This document shows, piece by piece, positions 46,240-59,259 of a DNA stretch of 64,000 bases. The position numbers and the translations under genes are program-made. The stretch spans positions 124,001-188,000 of the forward strand of contig QNQO01005873.1 in the NCBI GenBank assembly GCA_003290165.1. Direction: 5' to 3'. Within the stretch, counting starts at the first letter, position 1, and each line of letters starts with the position of its first letter. The notes below the pieces were generated by a model that saw only the letters and a list, made by a program, of their open reading frames with translations, was not told the origin of the DNA and made no database searches. Source of the DNA: Berberis thunbergii (lineage: Eukaryota > Streptophyta > Magnoliopsida > Ranunculales > Berberidaceae).

Positions 46240-49200
46240 TTATTTTGTTAATCAAAATATAGTTAGTATTTTTTTTTGTTGTTTCTTAATGTGTTTGAAT
46301 TTAAACTTTACCAGATAAGCATATTAAGGCTTATAGATCCAACAATAAATTTTCCCGACTTTGATATTTAATACCAAAGTACTTCAAGTTTAAGTTCTTT
46401 TAAGGAACATACTCCAAGTCAGATTTACAATGGATGATTTTGTAAGAGAAAATTAATAATTAATAATACTGATATTGGGGATAAAATTTTGCTAAGTTTT
46501 AAGTTGGGTGGAACCTGGATATGTGGAAAACATACTGATTATCAATACATGTGAGGGAATGCATGTATTGCAACTCTTCTTGTTTTTTGTCATGTACGTG
46601 ATTGCAGGGCTACGTATGCAGATACTTTTGGTTCTGCAATATGCAGGGGATGGTATACAGGTTGTTCCAGCTCTGTTTCATCTGACATTGTAGAATTCAG
46701 CCGCAAGGGATGGGGACGTTGCATGCTCAACTGCAGTTTGTGCACCTTGTTGCTGTCTCGTGTTGGGAGCTGGATGGGATTTCGAGTAGGTTCTATTTCT
46801 GCTGGATGTGGCACAGGTAACTCAAGCATGTTGCAGGTTCTATTTCAGTCTTGTTATATGTTATTTTTGACAATGTTTGATGCTTGGAAGAGTTTTGCAA
46901 GACTTGGGCAGAGTATGTTTTGGGAATGTATTCAATTGGTGAACAAGGTCTAGCTTTGGTGAAGTAGGTTTTTGCTAAGTAGCATGTAGTCTATCTGAGT
47001 AGTTTCTTGATGCCTAAGGCCTTTGGTGAATTAGGCCTAATGTCTTTGGTGAATTAGGCCTAAGGTCTTGGTTTTTTTACTTAAGGTTCTTGAAGGATTT
47101 CTTTGAATTTCTTTGTTAGTTTTTTGGTGATTTAGGCCTAGATACTAGGTTTTTGTCTTTCTTTCGGGTAAATTCGTAACATAACCATATTAGAGTGTTG
47201 CATTCATTCTTGGGTCGAATAAGAGCAATTCAAGAAAGACATTCAAGATGAAAAGATAATTACTTATTAAGTAACAATAGGTGAGTAACTAACATGACTA
47301 ATTCAAACAAGTTGCAGCTGAAAACGTCTAAATGAGTGCATCGTACTCAAACATAAAAACTTGATTATGTCATCACGAAGACATATAATTGGGTCCCCCA
47401 TGGGTTGCCTCACCCACCCATGTAAAGTCCACGTCCGACTTGGCCTACCTATGTTCCAACAGTTGGTGGTCCTATCCAACGTACCCATATTAGGTATGAT
47501 TGATGGTGTGTAACATTTAACCTTTTCTTAAGATTTGGAATCGATGAGCTTAAGCAGTCGTCGTGGTGATTATATCGAATGGATACAAAGCACCGACGAA
47601 ATACCATACAGACAATATGTCCAAGTCGGGACCAGGTATTCCTGAAATTATTTTGGTGATGTTGCCTTCAAATAAAGGGGATGAAACAAGTATGACTCAA
47701 CAGTGAATACTGGTACACTTCGGTGATTTAGCAAATTTTCAAGTCATACACCATAAGTTCAAATTCAAAATTTTAGTTTTAAACATTACATTCAAAAGGG
47801 AAACGAGGTTGAAGTTGATCCAAACCTTAAGAAGTGTTTGCAGAACTAACTTTTTGCCTCTCTACGGCAAAACTAAGTCCAAAGCTTTATCCTTCAAAAC
47901 CCACAGCTTCTGTATTTTCAATGACAATATGTTACAAAGACATACAAAGAAATTATCTCTTAATAATTGCGCTAAAGGGCAAATATTCAAAAGATAATGA
48001 GAGCTTAAAGAGGAGCAAAAACTCCAAAAGTAAATACAAACCTGAAACTTGTAAAAATGGAGAATTTCACACCAAACAAGACTCTTCCTTTAACACCTGC
48101 AAAACAACAAAAACACCCAGAAATCAGAATGAGAAGAAAACATAGAACCCTAAGAAATTTCAAGAAAAATGCAGGAATTTTACTCAAACAAACCCAAGGA
48201 AAAAAAAAATCAACGGTTTTCCCCAACTTTCACAAAAGCCTCTGTTCAAAGCCAAAATGAGGAGGAAAAAAAGTTTTTTAAATAAGGCAAATGGTTTAAA
48301 AACCCTCAAAATTTCATCAAAATGTGCTCATAATGAACAAAAACTCCCAAAATTTAGTAGGATTGAGACAAAAATGGTCTTCCTTTTTTTTCAAGATAAA
48401 GCATGCAAATCACCCCCAAATTTCAAGAAAATCGAAGAGAATGTGGTCAAAACACAATAATATCTCTCAAAATCAAGTAATAATGAAAAAGGGAACGACT
48501 TTTTCAAGAGAAATTACTGCATGTTTTTCTGTGTGATATATCTATTTGCTGCTCATTTTTGGTTTTAGACTATACCTCTTAAAAGGGGATGTTGGTGCAT
48601 ACAATTTTTTGGACATTTTGTGTCAGATGGCACTTAAAGTACCACTTCTTTTAATATACCCGCGACATCATGGGGTCTGTCCAAAGATCTAAACAAATGT
48701 ATAAGATGCTAACAACAGTTTAAGTGTTGCCCAACACCTTTAATAGGCTTCAAAAACAATGTATAGACGAATAGAGGGATGCACAAGTTCAAAATTTTGA
48801 ATGGATATTCTGTCCAAAATGTATAAAAAACACCAACTGTGGTAGAGTGTGTTGGACTATGTTTTTCAAGATGTACAGTCCCAACTGTGGTACAAAATTC
48901 TCCCAAATAATTATAAAATCAAATTAATTTTTAAACCAAGTAGAACCTAGTATTGATGGAGTTTTTTATGCCAACTTGCACCATGCCATCTTCAGTAGTA
49001 GGAACAACATGATTTGAGGTCAATAAGGTCTGTAAAATAATGACCCAGTTAAAATTGAAGAACAATGTTATGAATCTGATGAATACAAAAGTCCTAAATT
49101 TAAGAACAACAAAACTCAACCAAATTAATACTCTAATAAGGAAATCAAAGAGGAAAAAGAAAAAATTACAATTCCACAATTACCTATCTGAAAAATTGAT

Positions 49201-49600
49201 CCTTCAAAGACTTCAATCAACCAAAACTGATCCTTCAAAGCCTTCCACAATTACTTCAAAAACTGATACAAAATAAAAATCGTTAGGGTTTGCGGTGAAA
49301 GCAAAGCAGGAAAGAGTGAGTGTGTTGAGAATTAGATACCGACCTGAAATGGAGAGTGACAACACGTACGGCGAGAAGTAGAGCACGTTGGAGCGGGAGA
49401 GCACGGCGAAACAGATAGTCGGAGAGGTGGTTGACAACTACAGGGAGAGAGATCGGAGAGGGAGAGTAGAACGGAGAGGGAGAGGGAGATGAGAGTAGTC
49501 AGAAAGGGAGACAGAGAAGGAGAGGAACTTCCTTCTTCTTTGTTTTGCTTTTTTTTTTTATTCAAGCAGGCTTCTTAGCGCCCTGCGAATTGCAACTCCA
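46240..49600. other. Element B right interior, no recognised gene
   Basis: Short frames on both strands, none recognised. A plus-strand segment at 46590-46960 has splice-like borders (TTGCAG before 46609) and could be an exon. Direct repeats of GTGAATTAGGCCTAAGGTCT occur about 47005-47130. A GA-rich stretch at 49430-49530 resembles 5' UTR sequence. Confidence 0.35.
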
Positions 49601-49756
49601 GCCTGCGTACCCTTTCATAGCATTTTACAAATGCACAAAATTTGGCCTTTGATAGCATTTTACAAATCATTGAACAAATTAAGTTTTAACTTTTCATAGC
49701 ACTTTATGAAAAAATGCTATGGTCATATGCTATTAATGACCATTTGTGTTGTAGTG
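49600..49756. repeat. Right subterminal repeats and terminus of element B
   Basis: Copies of CATAGCATTTTACAAA and TAGCACTTTATGAAAAAATG precede TTGTGTTGTAGTG at the end, followed by the AGT duplication. Related ends occur at 30423 and 34694. Confidence 0.8.
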
Positions 49757-51146
49757 AGTCCTTCATTACTATCATTACTATCGATTATGTCCTCCAACTC
49801 ATCAATTTCATCATCATCAACTAAAGCCACATTTTGCTTATCATGTATGATTGAGGCTTCAACATGGCCTGCTTGTATATCATTTCTATGCAACGGTACC
49901 ACATCAACATCATCATGCAATATATTCACATTACCCTCTGTGGACAAGTCTTCTTGATATGCATGACCAACAATGTTTCATTCGCATGTTCTTCAATATC
50001 CTCCTTCTCTTGCTCAGAAACATCATATACATTTCTAGGCTTTATTTTTTGTACTACATTCCAAGAAGTCCCTACTTTAGTGGTATCCTCAAGGTAAAAT
50101 ACTTGTTGCACTTTTATGAGATAAATTGATGCTTGTAAAGTGGCCATCTGTTTGAATTCCATGTTTTTTTTGTTTTCGATGTCCCACCAATTACACTTGA
50201 ATAAGTAAACTCGATTACCCATGCAATAATTTAACTCAAAAACATGTATCAAAGCACCATAAAAATCAACTTCTTTGCCTTTATGCGTGCCTGGAACAAC
50301 ACTGTAGTTTTGTGTAGTACGATTGCTATCATGGTTTTGCGTGTGGAATCTAATCGCGTTTACAATGTAACCTGAATATCTCGAAACTCTTCGATCAAAA
50401 CCACACGCTAATGAGTAAAGTTGATTAGTTGCTTCTACAGAATTGCGACAGCGCAATGACTTCGTCTATTATATAATATTTCAAATAGGATCGTAAGTTT
50501 ACAAATAAGATAGTATTACAACCAAATTTGAAGATTACATGAAACTAATGCTTATTCGATGTTCAAACCACTTGGGAAATTGGCCTTGATGCATTTGCTC
50601 ATAATTGGTAGGGTAACGCATCTTCATCTCTTCGATATGTTCACTATGTACGAGATAAATATAAGTATAAAACATAATATACCAAAATGTGACTTCTATG
50701 AATTAGAGAGATATCTTACTTTAAAATATGGTTCAATTTCCTCACAATTGTTCAACACATACCACCGTGCTTTTGTTGACTCTTCTAAATTAAAAACTTT
50801 CATATTTTGGGGATCCTAAAACGCGTGCAGTATCTCCAAATACAGAGATTAATTCAGGCCCATCTCGCTCCCCTGCATCAGCATTACGTTCTTCTGTGTT
50901 AAATCTAGTTTCAATCCCACAAAGATACATGGAACAAAATGTGAGGCACTCAGCATCAATGTACGCCTCAGCAATTGAGCCTTCTGGACTCGCTTTAATT
51001 CCTTTCATTTTGTTTAAGAGTGTGAAGGAATCTGTTCACACGAATCCATTAAATACAATGGATATAAAAAATGCACTAGGTGATAATATGGAATACACAT
51101 CACCTTTCAATTGGATACATCCATCGATATTGAACGGGTCCACTAA
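49757..51146 (-). pseudogene. TNP2 of element A, C-terminal part (DUF4218 end and DUF4216)
   Basis: Minus-strand continuation after the LTR retrotransposon. It starts SGPVQYRWMYPIER. A likely small intron (GT...AG, about 51098-51023) follows, then FLHTLKQ and PEGSIAEAYIDAECLTFCS with YLCGIETRFNTEERNADAG, which ends DUF4218. DUF4216 is at 50456-49926: RYSGYIVNAIRFHTQNHDSN, EVDFYGALIHVFELNY, RVYLFKCNWWDIEN, and TSWNVVQKIKPRNVYDVSE. A frameshift near 49930 leads into the acidic tail. The gene is then cut by element B at 49756/49757. Confidence 0.88.
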
Positions 51147-54100
51147 TGTAACACCCCTACTTTTCCAATAACAATAAATAATTTATGTTTCTAAAATTCA
51201 ATTGAAAGTGTGTTTCAAAATCTTCTTTTGTTTGACAACTAGTATTTTTCGAAATTCAGTTAACTTTCTTACCTTCCGAATCTCGGGACAAGATTCCATT
51301 TAACGTGTGTATAATGTAACACCCCTAAATTTCATAAAACTATTTTATTTTATGTTGAATTAAATAAAATAGGGGTACATTTAATTGAATGTGAATTTCG
51401 AAATTTTAGGGTTTATTTGGTGAGTTGAGAAGATGGGTGTTTTCAGAAGTCCAGTGGGGGCGAATAGCCACCCACCATATAAAGAGAAAAACCCTATTTT
51501 TTTTCTTTTCTTTCTCCTCTTCTTTTTCCCCCTTTACGTTTTCTTCTTCAATGGCCGCCGATTGTGACGACGAAGCTTCAGGAAATGGTACTCTAAACAA
51601 AATGTACGCGGTGGTACAGTCTGAAGATTTCTCTCCTCGCTGCCTCTTCTTCTTCACGTTTCTACAGCTGCAACAGAGCTCATGCATAGTAGCTCTTAAT
51701 GCAGCAACGCACCTAGTTGGTTCTTAATCCTGCTTCTTCTTTGCTTCATGACTTTAATTCACACACAAACATAGCTCGACCACGAATCAGCAGCAGAATT
51801 CCACCACGAATCAGCAATTTCTTCACGACTTCTCTGCTTCAATCTCGAATAGATTCGCCCCTAATTAGTAGCAGATTCAATTTCAGATTCGTCCCTAATT
51901 TTCTCATCTATGTTTTTGATTCAGCAATAGAATTCGCAGCCAAAGAGAGAGAGAGAGAGACTTTAGCGAGGTGTCAATCACCATTGGTCTAAGACCTGTT
52001 CACTGCTACAGGCAGATCAAGAACAAACCATATCCAAAGTCGAGGAGCTGATAGGCTCCAAACAGGCATGCATGGTGCCTTTGGCAAACCACAGTGTACC
52101 TGTGCTTGAGTCAGCATGGAGCAAGTGTTGTCCGATAGGGACAGTGAGGATGAAGTTGATGATGACATTGCAGATTTCGAAGACCGAAGGATGCTTGATG
52201 ATTTTTTCAATGTTACCAAAGATGAAAAGCTGATTATGCATCTTTGGAACTTTTTTGTGAGGAAACAAAGGTGATCATTATTCAACCCCTTCATATTTCA
52301 CTATCATTTTTTTGACATGCCATACGTGTCCTATGCTTGTTTAATGGACAGTGGAGGTTAGTTTAATATGTCACCCAGTATTTTGATTGTAGCTCAGACT
52401 CTGTGCTAAATGATATTATTATCTTCTCAAATATTGTATGCATTGGTGGGCTCATTTGCAATTTAAGATTTGGTATTTTCTTCAATAGGTTTTAAATTGT
52501 AAGATGTTATATATTTCATTCTTTGCTTAAAGGAGTAGTTAGTTCTTAATAGATATACATAAGGAAAAATAGGATTTCTGTGCTTTATGAACCATAACAC
52601 CACAAGTATATTGTCTTTGGCTTACTGAAATGTATGTAAAGTTTATTCTCAATTCAGTTTGTCTATATGGAGTATTTTGGGTGTTTTCTTTGACCTTACT
52701 TAGCTTACATCATCTTTACCAGAAGGATTGTTGTATACGTACAATGCCATCTTTGGTTATAGATATGTGTATTTCACCAATTATATATTTCATGTTGACC
52801 GATACAACAATACAAATACTATAACATGAGAAATACGAGTCTCTCGAATATCTTAGAAGGAAATTGAATCAAAAAATTAGGTATATACCTGTCATTTATA
52901 GAGCCTTCACTCCCTGTGATTATTCAAAACTCTGTCAACGGAATCTCCATGACAAAATCTGCAATATTTACTGCCTCATGTGCATATTAATCCAATCTGG
53001 TGTTTTTTTTTGCTATGCAAGAAATATAGTCTACTTTGATACCATTATTTGATTGGCTTTTGTGTGTGTGCATTTGGTGTTTTTGTTTTGAAACCTCCAT
53101 GAGTGTGTAACCAGGACAAAGGCCTGGTCAGTGTCAGTAAGGTGACTTATCATGGTTATTCCCTTTGAGCATTTAGGGTTTGGATTTTATTGGAATCAAT
53201 GGAGGAAGTCTATGGGGGTGAATGATTCTAGGAAAGATCGCCTGGGGAGTAGTTGTGGAAGCAGCAGTAGCGGTTGCTATTCGGGAAATTTCGGTGAGTT
53301 TTCTTCATTCTTTCCCTTTTTCTGTGAGTTTTCTTCATTCTTTCACTTTTTCTGTGAGTTTTCTTCATTCTTTCTCTTTTACTGTGAGTTTCTTCATTTC
53401 TTTCTCTTCTACTTTGAGTCCTTCTTTTCTATCAGTTTGCCTATGCTGTGTTACTTATTTCTTGTTCCACTTGTTGTCTTTTGATGAGTAGAATATATAT
53501 TAAATAGTACCCTTTTTAGATAATCTGTTGGATTGTTTGATTTGTTGATTGGGTGGCTGGTTCATGTTGTTCTTGAAAATAGAATATTCTCAATTTCCAA
53601 AATAGAATGGGTTTTGTCTGTGAGAATGGGTTTGCTTTCTTTGTTCATTTTGTTCATGTTTGGGTCACCCATGTTTACCATTTTATTGATTGGGTGTGAC
53701 TTTGTTTGGTTGGTGTTTGAATGGTTGATGAATATTAATGTATTGTGATAAATTTGGAGATTTGTATGCATATTGACTTGTTTATGCATTATGAACAATT
53801 TGGGTATTCGAATCAAGGAGTGGCTTGATTGCCATGTTGTTATAAAGCATGATTGATGTATATGCTATGTTTTTCCCTAAAAATGTGGGTGAATAGATTG
53901 TGAATCAATTTATGTATGACAAAATGTCATTGCGTAAGAATTCTGAATTATGAAAATAAATGATATTGGTAAGCCTTGATTTCTGAAAATATAAACCACT
54001 TGGGCTTGTATCACTTAGAACTACCACATCTCTTTTGTTTATGATTTCCCCTCTCTTACTAGAGAAACTAAATGACCAGTGGGTCGTCTTGCGGAGTTGG

Positions 54101-55062
54101 GGCACCCATTTCTTATTAGAGAAACTAAAATAACCTTCGGGTTAGTTTTGCGGAAATGTGGTGAGTTTGTATGCCTAAAAATAGGCTTTGATATTTATCC
54201 GTCAAAAATGTGACGTGAGTTTATGCGCATTGATAGCCCAAGGGTGGCTTTTGGTACTAATATAGTTAGGGGTATCCGCGATGCATGCCTGTATGTGATG
54301 TCCCCACTTAGGCATGGATGACAGAGTAGTCTCCTTTATATGAGAGAGGCAATACGGGCATGTATGTTCGGCATGGAGGTGGTGCGAATGTGGTATCGTC
54401 TAAGTGATCAATCCGTTCAAAAGATAAACCTAATTCAAATAAAAAGAATAAATGACGTTGCATTGTTTCTAATTCTTTTTATGCAGGATGGCAAGTCCAC
54501 TAATATTTTTGCAGGTCCGACTTGCCATAGTCAACTCTTATAGGGTAAGTACAGGTAAATGCATGTTTACATATTAGGATGATGATATGATTGTCTCGTT
54601 GAGGAACTAAATTCTTTGGACTGTGTTTTCTTGCATCACACCTTTGCCTCGTTGAGGAACTACCTATTGGTGTGATGGTTTGTTGTTTGTGTTTCGCTTG
54701 ATGTTTATCATGTGCGATTTATTGAGTTTTGGGATGAAGATTTCTCACACCAGCTTTATTGCTGACCCAAGTGAGCTTTTGCTTCTTGGGTACATTCCTT
54801 TGGGAATATAGCCGATTAGCTTTTCAGGTTTAGAGACTTTTGAGCAGCGTTACAGGGAGTTTCGCTAGTGGGGCTACCGACGTCGGAATTTCATGGTTAG
54901 AGCTTTATTATAAATTTTAGTTTGTTCTTTTTTTTAAACTTTATTTTTCTTTGCTGCTAAATGTTTCTGTTGTTATTGAATTTCACGTCCTGAGTTTTGG
55001 GGAAACGGATAACCCTACGTGGATTTTAGGATTTCATTTTTCTCGAAAATTGGGGCGTGACA
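51147..55062 (+). repeat. Left LTR of the giant-LTR element
   Basis: 3916 bp. A 168-bp segment (51147-51314) precedes a second LTR-like start (TGTAACACCCCTAAATTTC at 51315). A promoter-like CATATAAAGAG box lies at about 51476, followed by the frame starting MAADCDDEASGNGTLNK (about 51551). It contains a VEFS exon (52116-52271) and short TTTCTTCATTC repeats (53295-53415). Confidence 0.93.
52116..52274 (+). pseudogene. VEFS-box exon (EMF2/VRN2/SUZ12 type) captured in the left LTR
   Basis: A clean 52-codon frame reading MEQVLSDRDSEDEVDDDIAD, FEDRRMLDDFFNVTKDEKLI, MHLWNFFVRKQR. This is the start of the VEFS box of plant Su(z)12-type Polycomb proteins (EMF2, VRN2). The stop immediately after KQR lies in what looks like a retained splice donor (AG|GTGATC), where the exon of the source gene is expected to end, so genomic DNA rather than mRNA was captured. 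In PRC2 the VEFS box contacts the E(z) methyltransferase. Whether this fragment is translated is unknown. Confidence 0.9.
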
Positions 55063-55385
55063 GTTTGGTATCAGAGCATTTGGTTAGCCTAGGCTGGGGT
55101 AGAGTCTAGGTGATCCTCGGAATGTGGATATGGGTGTGTAGGAGTGTAGGAGTCTTAAGATGAAGTTACGAGGGTGAACCTTGGAAACTTTAGTTTTGTT
55201 TTATTTTCTTCGTGAATCTCATGACGAGGTTACATTGACATGTGTGAGCACGAGTAATCTTATTTATAATGTCAATATTTGCGTGAAATTATTTCGTATT
55301 ATTTTTTTTGGGTTTTGATTTCCGTAGTGTTCACTTACCACTTTTCGTGAATCTCGGGACGAGATTCCTTTTTAGTTGTATATAA
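55063..55385 (+). other. Internal region with primer binding site
   Basis: 323 bp. TGGTATCAGAGC at 55066-55077 is the initiator-tRNA-Met primer site, directly after the left LTR. The 3' part has CGTGAATCTCGGGACGAGATTC, like the end of gypsy pol plus flank. No purine-rich tract is clear before the right LTR. No coding capacity. Confidence 0.88.
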
Positions 55386-58300
55386 TGTAACACCCCTACT
55401 TTTCCAATAACAATAAATAATTTATGTTTCTAAAATTCAATTGAAAGTGTGTTTCAAAATCTTCTTTTGTTTGACAACTAGTATTTTTCGAAATTCAGTT
55501 AACTTTCTTACCTTCCGAATCTCGGGACGAGATTCCATTTAACGTGTGTATAATGTAACACCCCTAAATTCCATAAAACTACTTTATTTTATGTTGAATT
55601 AAATAAAATAGGGGTACATTTAATTGAATGTGAATTTCGAAATTTTAGGGTTTATTTGGTGAGTTGAGAAGATGGGTGTTTTCAGAAGTCCAGTGGGGGC
55701 GAATAGCCACCCACCATATAAAGAGAAAACCCTATTTTTTCTTTTCTTTATCCTCTTATTTTTCCCCCTTTACGTTTTCTTCTTCAATGGCCGCCGATTG
55801 TGACGACGAAGCTTCAGGAAATGGTACTCTAAACAAAATGTACGCGGTGGTACAGTCTGAAGATTTCTCTCCTCGTTGCCTCTTATTCTTCACGTTTCTA
55901 CAGCTGCAACAGAGCTCATGCACAGTAGCGCTTAATGCAGCAACGCACCTAGTTGGTTCTTAATCCTGCTTCTTCTTTGCTTCATGACTTTAATTCACTC
56001 ACAAACATAGCTCGACCACGAATCAGCAGCAGAATTCCACCACTAATCAGCAATTTCTTCACGACTTCTCCGCTTCAATCTCGAATAGATTCGCCCCCAA
56101 TTAGTAGCAGATTCAGTTTCAGATTCGTCCCCAATTTCTCTCATCTATGTCTCTGATTCAGCAATAGAATTCGCAGCCAAAGAGAGAGAGAGAGAGACTT
56201 TAGCGAGGTGTCAATCACCATTGGTCTAAGACCTGTTCACTGGCTACAGGCAGATCAAGAACAAACCATATCCAAAGTCGAGGAGCTGATAGGCTCAAAC
56301 AGGCATGCATGGTGCCTTTGGCAAACCACAGGTGTACCTGTGCTTGAGTCAGCATGGAGCAAGTGTTGTCCGATAGGGACAGTGAGGATGAAGTTGATGA
56401 TGACATTGCAGATTTCGAAGACCCGAAGGATGCTTGATGATTTTTTCAATGTTACCAAAGATGAAAAGCTGATTATGCATCTTTGGAACTTTTTTTGTGA
56501 GGAAACAAAGGTGATCATTATTCAACCCTTCATATTTCACTATCATTTTTTTGACATGCCATACGTGTCCTATGCTTGTTTAATGGACAGTGGAGGTTAG
56601 TTTAATATGTCACCCAGTATTTTGATTGTAGCTCAGACTCTGTGCTAAATGATATTATTATCTTCTCAAATATTGTATGCATTGGTGGGCTTCATTTGCA
56701 ATTTAAGATTTGGTATTTTCTTCAATAGGTTTTAATTGTAAGATGTTATATATTTCATTCTTTGCTTAAAGGATTAATTAGTTCTTAATAGATATACATA
56801 AGGAAAAGTAGGATTTCTGTGCTTTATGAACCATAACACCACAAGTATATTGTCTTTGGCTTACTGAAATGTATGTAAAGTTTATTCTCAATTCCTGTTT
56901 GTCTATATGGAGCATTTTGGGTGTTTTCTTTGACCTTACTTAGCTTACATCATCTTTACCAAAAGGATTGTTGTATACGTACAATGCCATGTTTGGGTTA
57001 TAGATATGTGTATTTCACCAATTATATATTTCATGTTGACCGATACAACAATACAAATACTATAACATGAGAAATACGAGTCTCTCGAATACCTTAGAAG
57101 GACATAGAATCCAAAATTAGGTATATACCTGTCATTTATAGAGCCTTCACTCGATTATTCAAACTCTGTCAACGGAATCTCCATGACAAATCTGCAATAT
57201 TTACTACCTCATGTGCATATTAATCCAATCTGGTGTTGTTTTTTGCTATGCAAGAAATATAGTCTACTTTGATACCATTATTTGATTGGCTTTTGTGTGT
57301 GTGCATTTGTGTTTTTGTTTTGAAAACCTCCATGACTGTGTAACCAGGACACAGGCCTGGTCAGTGTCAGTAAGGTGCCTTATCATGGTTATTCCCTTTG
57401 AGCATTTAGGGTTTGGATTTTATTGGAATCAATGGAGGAAGTCTATGGGGGTGAATGATTCTAGGAAAGATCGCCCGGGGAGTAGTTGTGGAAGCAGCAG
57501 TAGCGGTTGCTATTCGGGAAATTTCGGTGAGTTTTCTTCATTCTTTCCCTTTTTCTGTGAGTTTTCTTCATTCTTTCTCTTTTACTGTGAGTTCTTCATT
57601 TCTTTCTCTTCTACTTTGAGTCCTTCTTTTCTATCAGTTTGCCTATGCTGTGTTACTTGTTTCTTGTTCCACTTGTTGTCTTTTGATGAGTAGAGTATAT
57701 ATTAAATAGTACCCTTTTTAGATAATCTGTTGGATTGTTTGATTTGTTGATTGGGTGGCTGGTTCATGTTGTTCTTGTAAATAGAAATATCTCAATTTCC
57801 AAAATAGAATGGGTTTTGTCTGTGAGAATGGGTTTGCTTTCTTTGTTCATTTTGTTCATGTTTGGGTCACCCATGTTTACCATTTTATTGATTGGGTGTG
57901 ACTTTGTTTGGTTGGTGTTTGAATGGTTGATGAATATTAATGCATTGTGATAAATTTGGAGATCGGTATGCATATTGACTTGTTTATGCATTATGAACAA
58001 TTTGGGTATTCGAATCAAGGAGTGGCTTGATTGCCATGTTGTTATAAAGAATGATTGATGTATATGCTATGTTTTTCCCCCAAAAATGTGGTGAATAGAT
58101 TGTGAATCAATTTATGTATGACAAAATGTCATTACGGAAGAATTCTGAATTATGAAAATAAATGATATTGGTAAGCCTTGATTTCTGAAAATATAAACCA
58201 CTTGGGCTTGTATCACTTAGAACTACACATCTCTTTTGTTTATGATTTTCCCTCTCTTACTAGAGAAACTAAATGACCAGTGGGTCGTCTTGCGAAGTTG

Positions 58301-59259
58301 GGGCACCCATTCTTACTAGAGAAACTAAAATAACCTTCGGGTTAGTCTTGCGGAAATGTGGTGAGTTTGTATGCCTAAAATAGGCTTTGATATTTATCCG
58401 TCAAAAATGTGACGTGAGTTTATGCGCATTGATAGCCCAAGGGTGGCTTTGGTACCATATAGTTAGGGGTATCCGCGATGCATGCCTGTATGTGATGTCC
58501 CCACTTAGGCATGGATGACGGAGTAGTCCTCCTTTATATGAGAGAGGCATACGGGCATGTATGTTCGGCACGGAGGTGGTGCGAATGTGGTATCGTCTAA
58601 GTGATCAATCCGTTAAAAGATAAACCTAATTCAAATAAAAGAATAAATGACGTTGCATTGTTTCTAATTCTTTTTATGCAGGATGGCAAGTCCACTAATA
58701 TTTCTGCAGGTCCGACTTGCCATAGTCAACTCTTATAGGGTAAGTACAGGTAAATGCATGTTTACATATTAGGATGATGATATGATTGTCTCGTTGAGGA
58801 ACTAAATTCTTTGGACTGTGTTTTCTTGCATCACACCTTTGCCTCGTTGAGGAACTACCTATTGGTGTGATGGTTTGTTGTTTGTGTTTCGCTTGATGTT
58901 TATCATGTGCGATTTATTGATTTTTGGGATGAAGATTTCTCACACCAGCTTTATTGCTTACCCAAGTGAGCTTTTGCTTCTTGGGTACATTCCTTTGGGA
59001 ATGTAGCCGATTAGCTTTTCAGGTTTAGAGACTTTTGAGCAGCGTTACGGGAGTTTCGCTAGTGGAGCTAGCGACGTCGGAATTTCATGGTTAGAGCTTT
59101 ATTATAAATTTTAGTTTGTTGTTTTTTTTTCTAGACTTTATTTGTCTTTGCTGCTAAATGTTTCTGTTGTTATTGAATTTCACGTCCTGAGTTTTGGAGA
59201 AACGGATAACCCTACGTGGATTTTAGGATTTCGTTTTTCTCAAAAATCGGGGCGTGACA
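55386..59259 (+). repeat. Right LTR of the giant-LTR element
   Basis: 3874 bp, collinear with the left LTR, with the same 168-bp leading segment (55386-55553) and second start at 55554. The differences are small indels and substitutions, for example one fewer TTTCTTCATTC unit near 57550. Confidence 0.93.
56354..56513 (+). pseudogene. VEFS-box exon, right LTR copy (frameshifted)
   Basis: Same exon as at 52116-52274, starting MEQVLSDRDSEDEVDDDIAD. An extra C near 56424 breaks the frame before the LDDFFNVTKDEK part. The single-base difference between LTRs arose after insertion, since LTRs are identical when the element integrates. Confidence 0.88.

Larger units (their letters stand above)
24994..49756. 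mobile_element. CACTA element B (24.8 kb including nested insertions)
   Basis: The left end is CACTACAAGAAAAATGTTTA. The right end reads, in reverse, CACTACAACACAAATGGTCA. Both share ATTAATAGC shortly inside and are flanked by AGT (24991-24993 and 49757-49759). The insertion splits TNP2 of element A, and the gene's frame is open across the reconstituted site. The interior has a truncated TNP2 (28858-29990, minus), an F-box/LRR fragment, an ABCB15-like fragment, a solo LTR (30787-34477) and CACTA element C (35495-45676). Without these two insertions it is about 10.9 kb. Its transposase is truncated, so it is non-autonomous now. Confidence 0.82.
51147..59259 (+). mobile_element. LTR retrotransposon with giant LTRs and tiny interior
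   Basis: 8113 bp, flanked by ACTAA on both sides (51142-51146 and 59260-59264), inserted in the DUF4218 part of TNP2. LTRs are 51147-55062 (3916 bp) and 55386-59259 (3874 bp), starting TGTAACACCCCTAC and ending GGGGCGTGACA. The interior is only 323 bp and has a tRNA-Met primer site but no gag or pol. It is therefore non-autonomous and must have been mobilised in trans, probably by a Ty3/gypsy relative, judging from the TGTAACACCCC...GGGGCGTGACA ends. The LTRs differ by a modest number of substitutions and small indels, so insertion was fairly recent. Each LTR contains a VEFS-box exon. Confidence 0.93.

Noticed and set aside
51551..51727. The MAADCDDEASGNGTLNK frame as a host gene
   Set aside because: Repeated in both LTRs at the same place; it is part of the retrotransposon LTR and matches no family I know.
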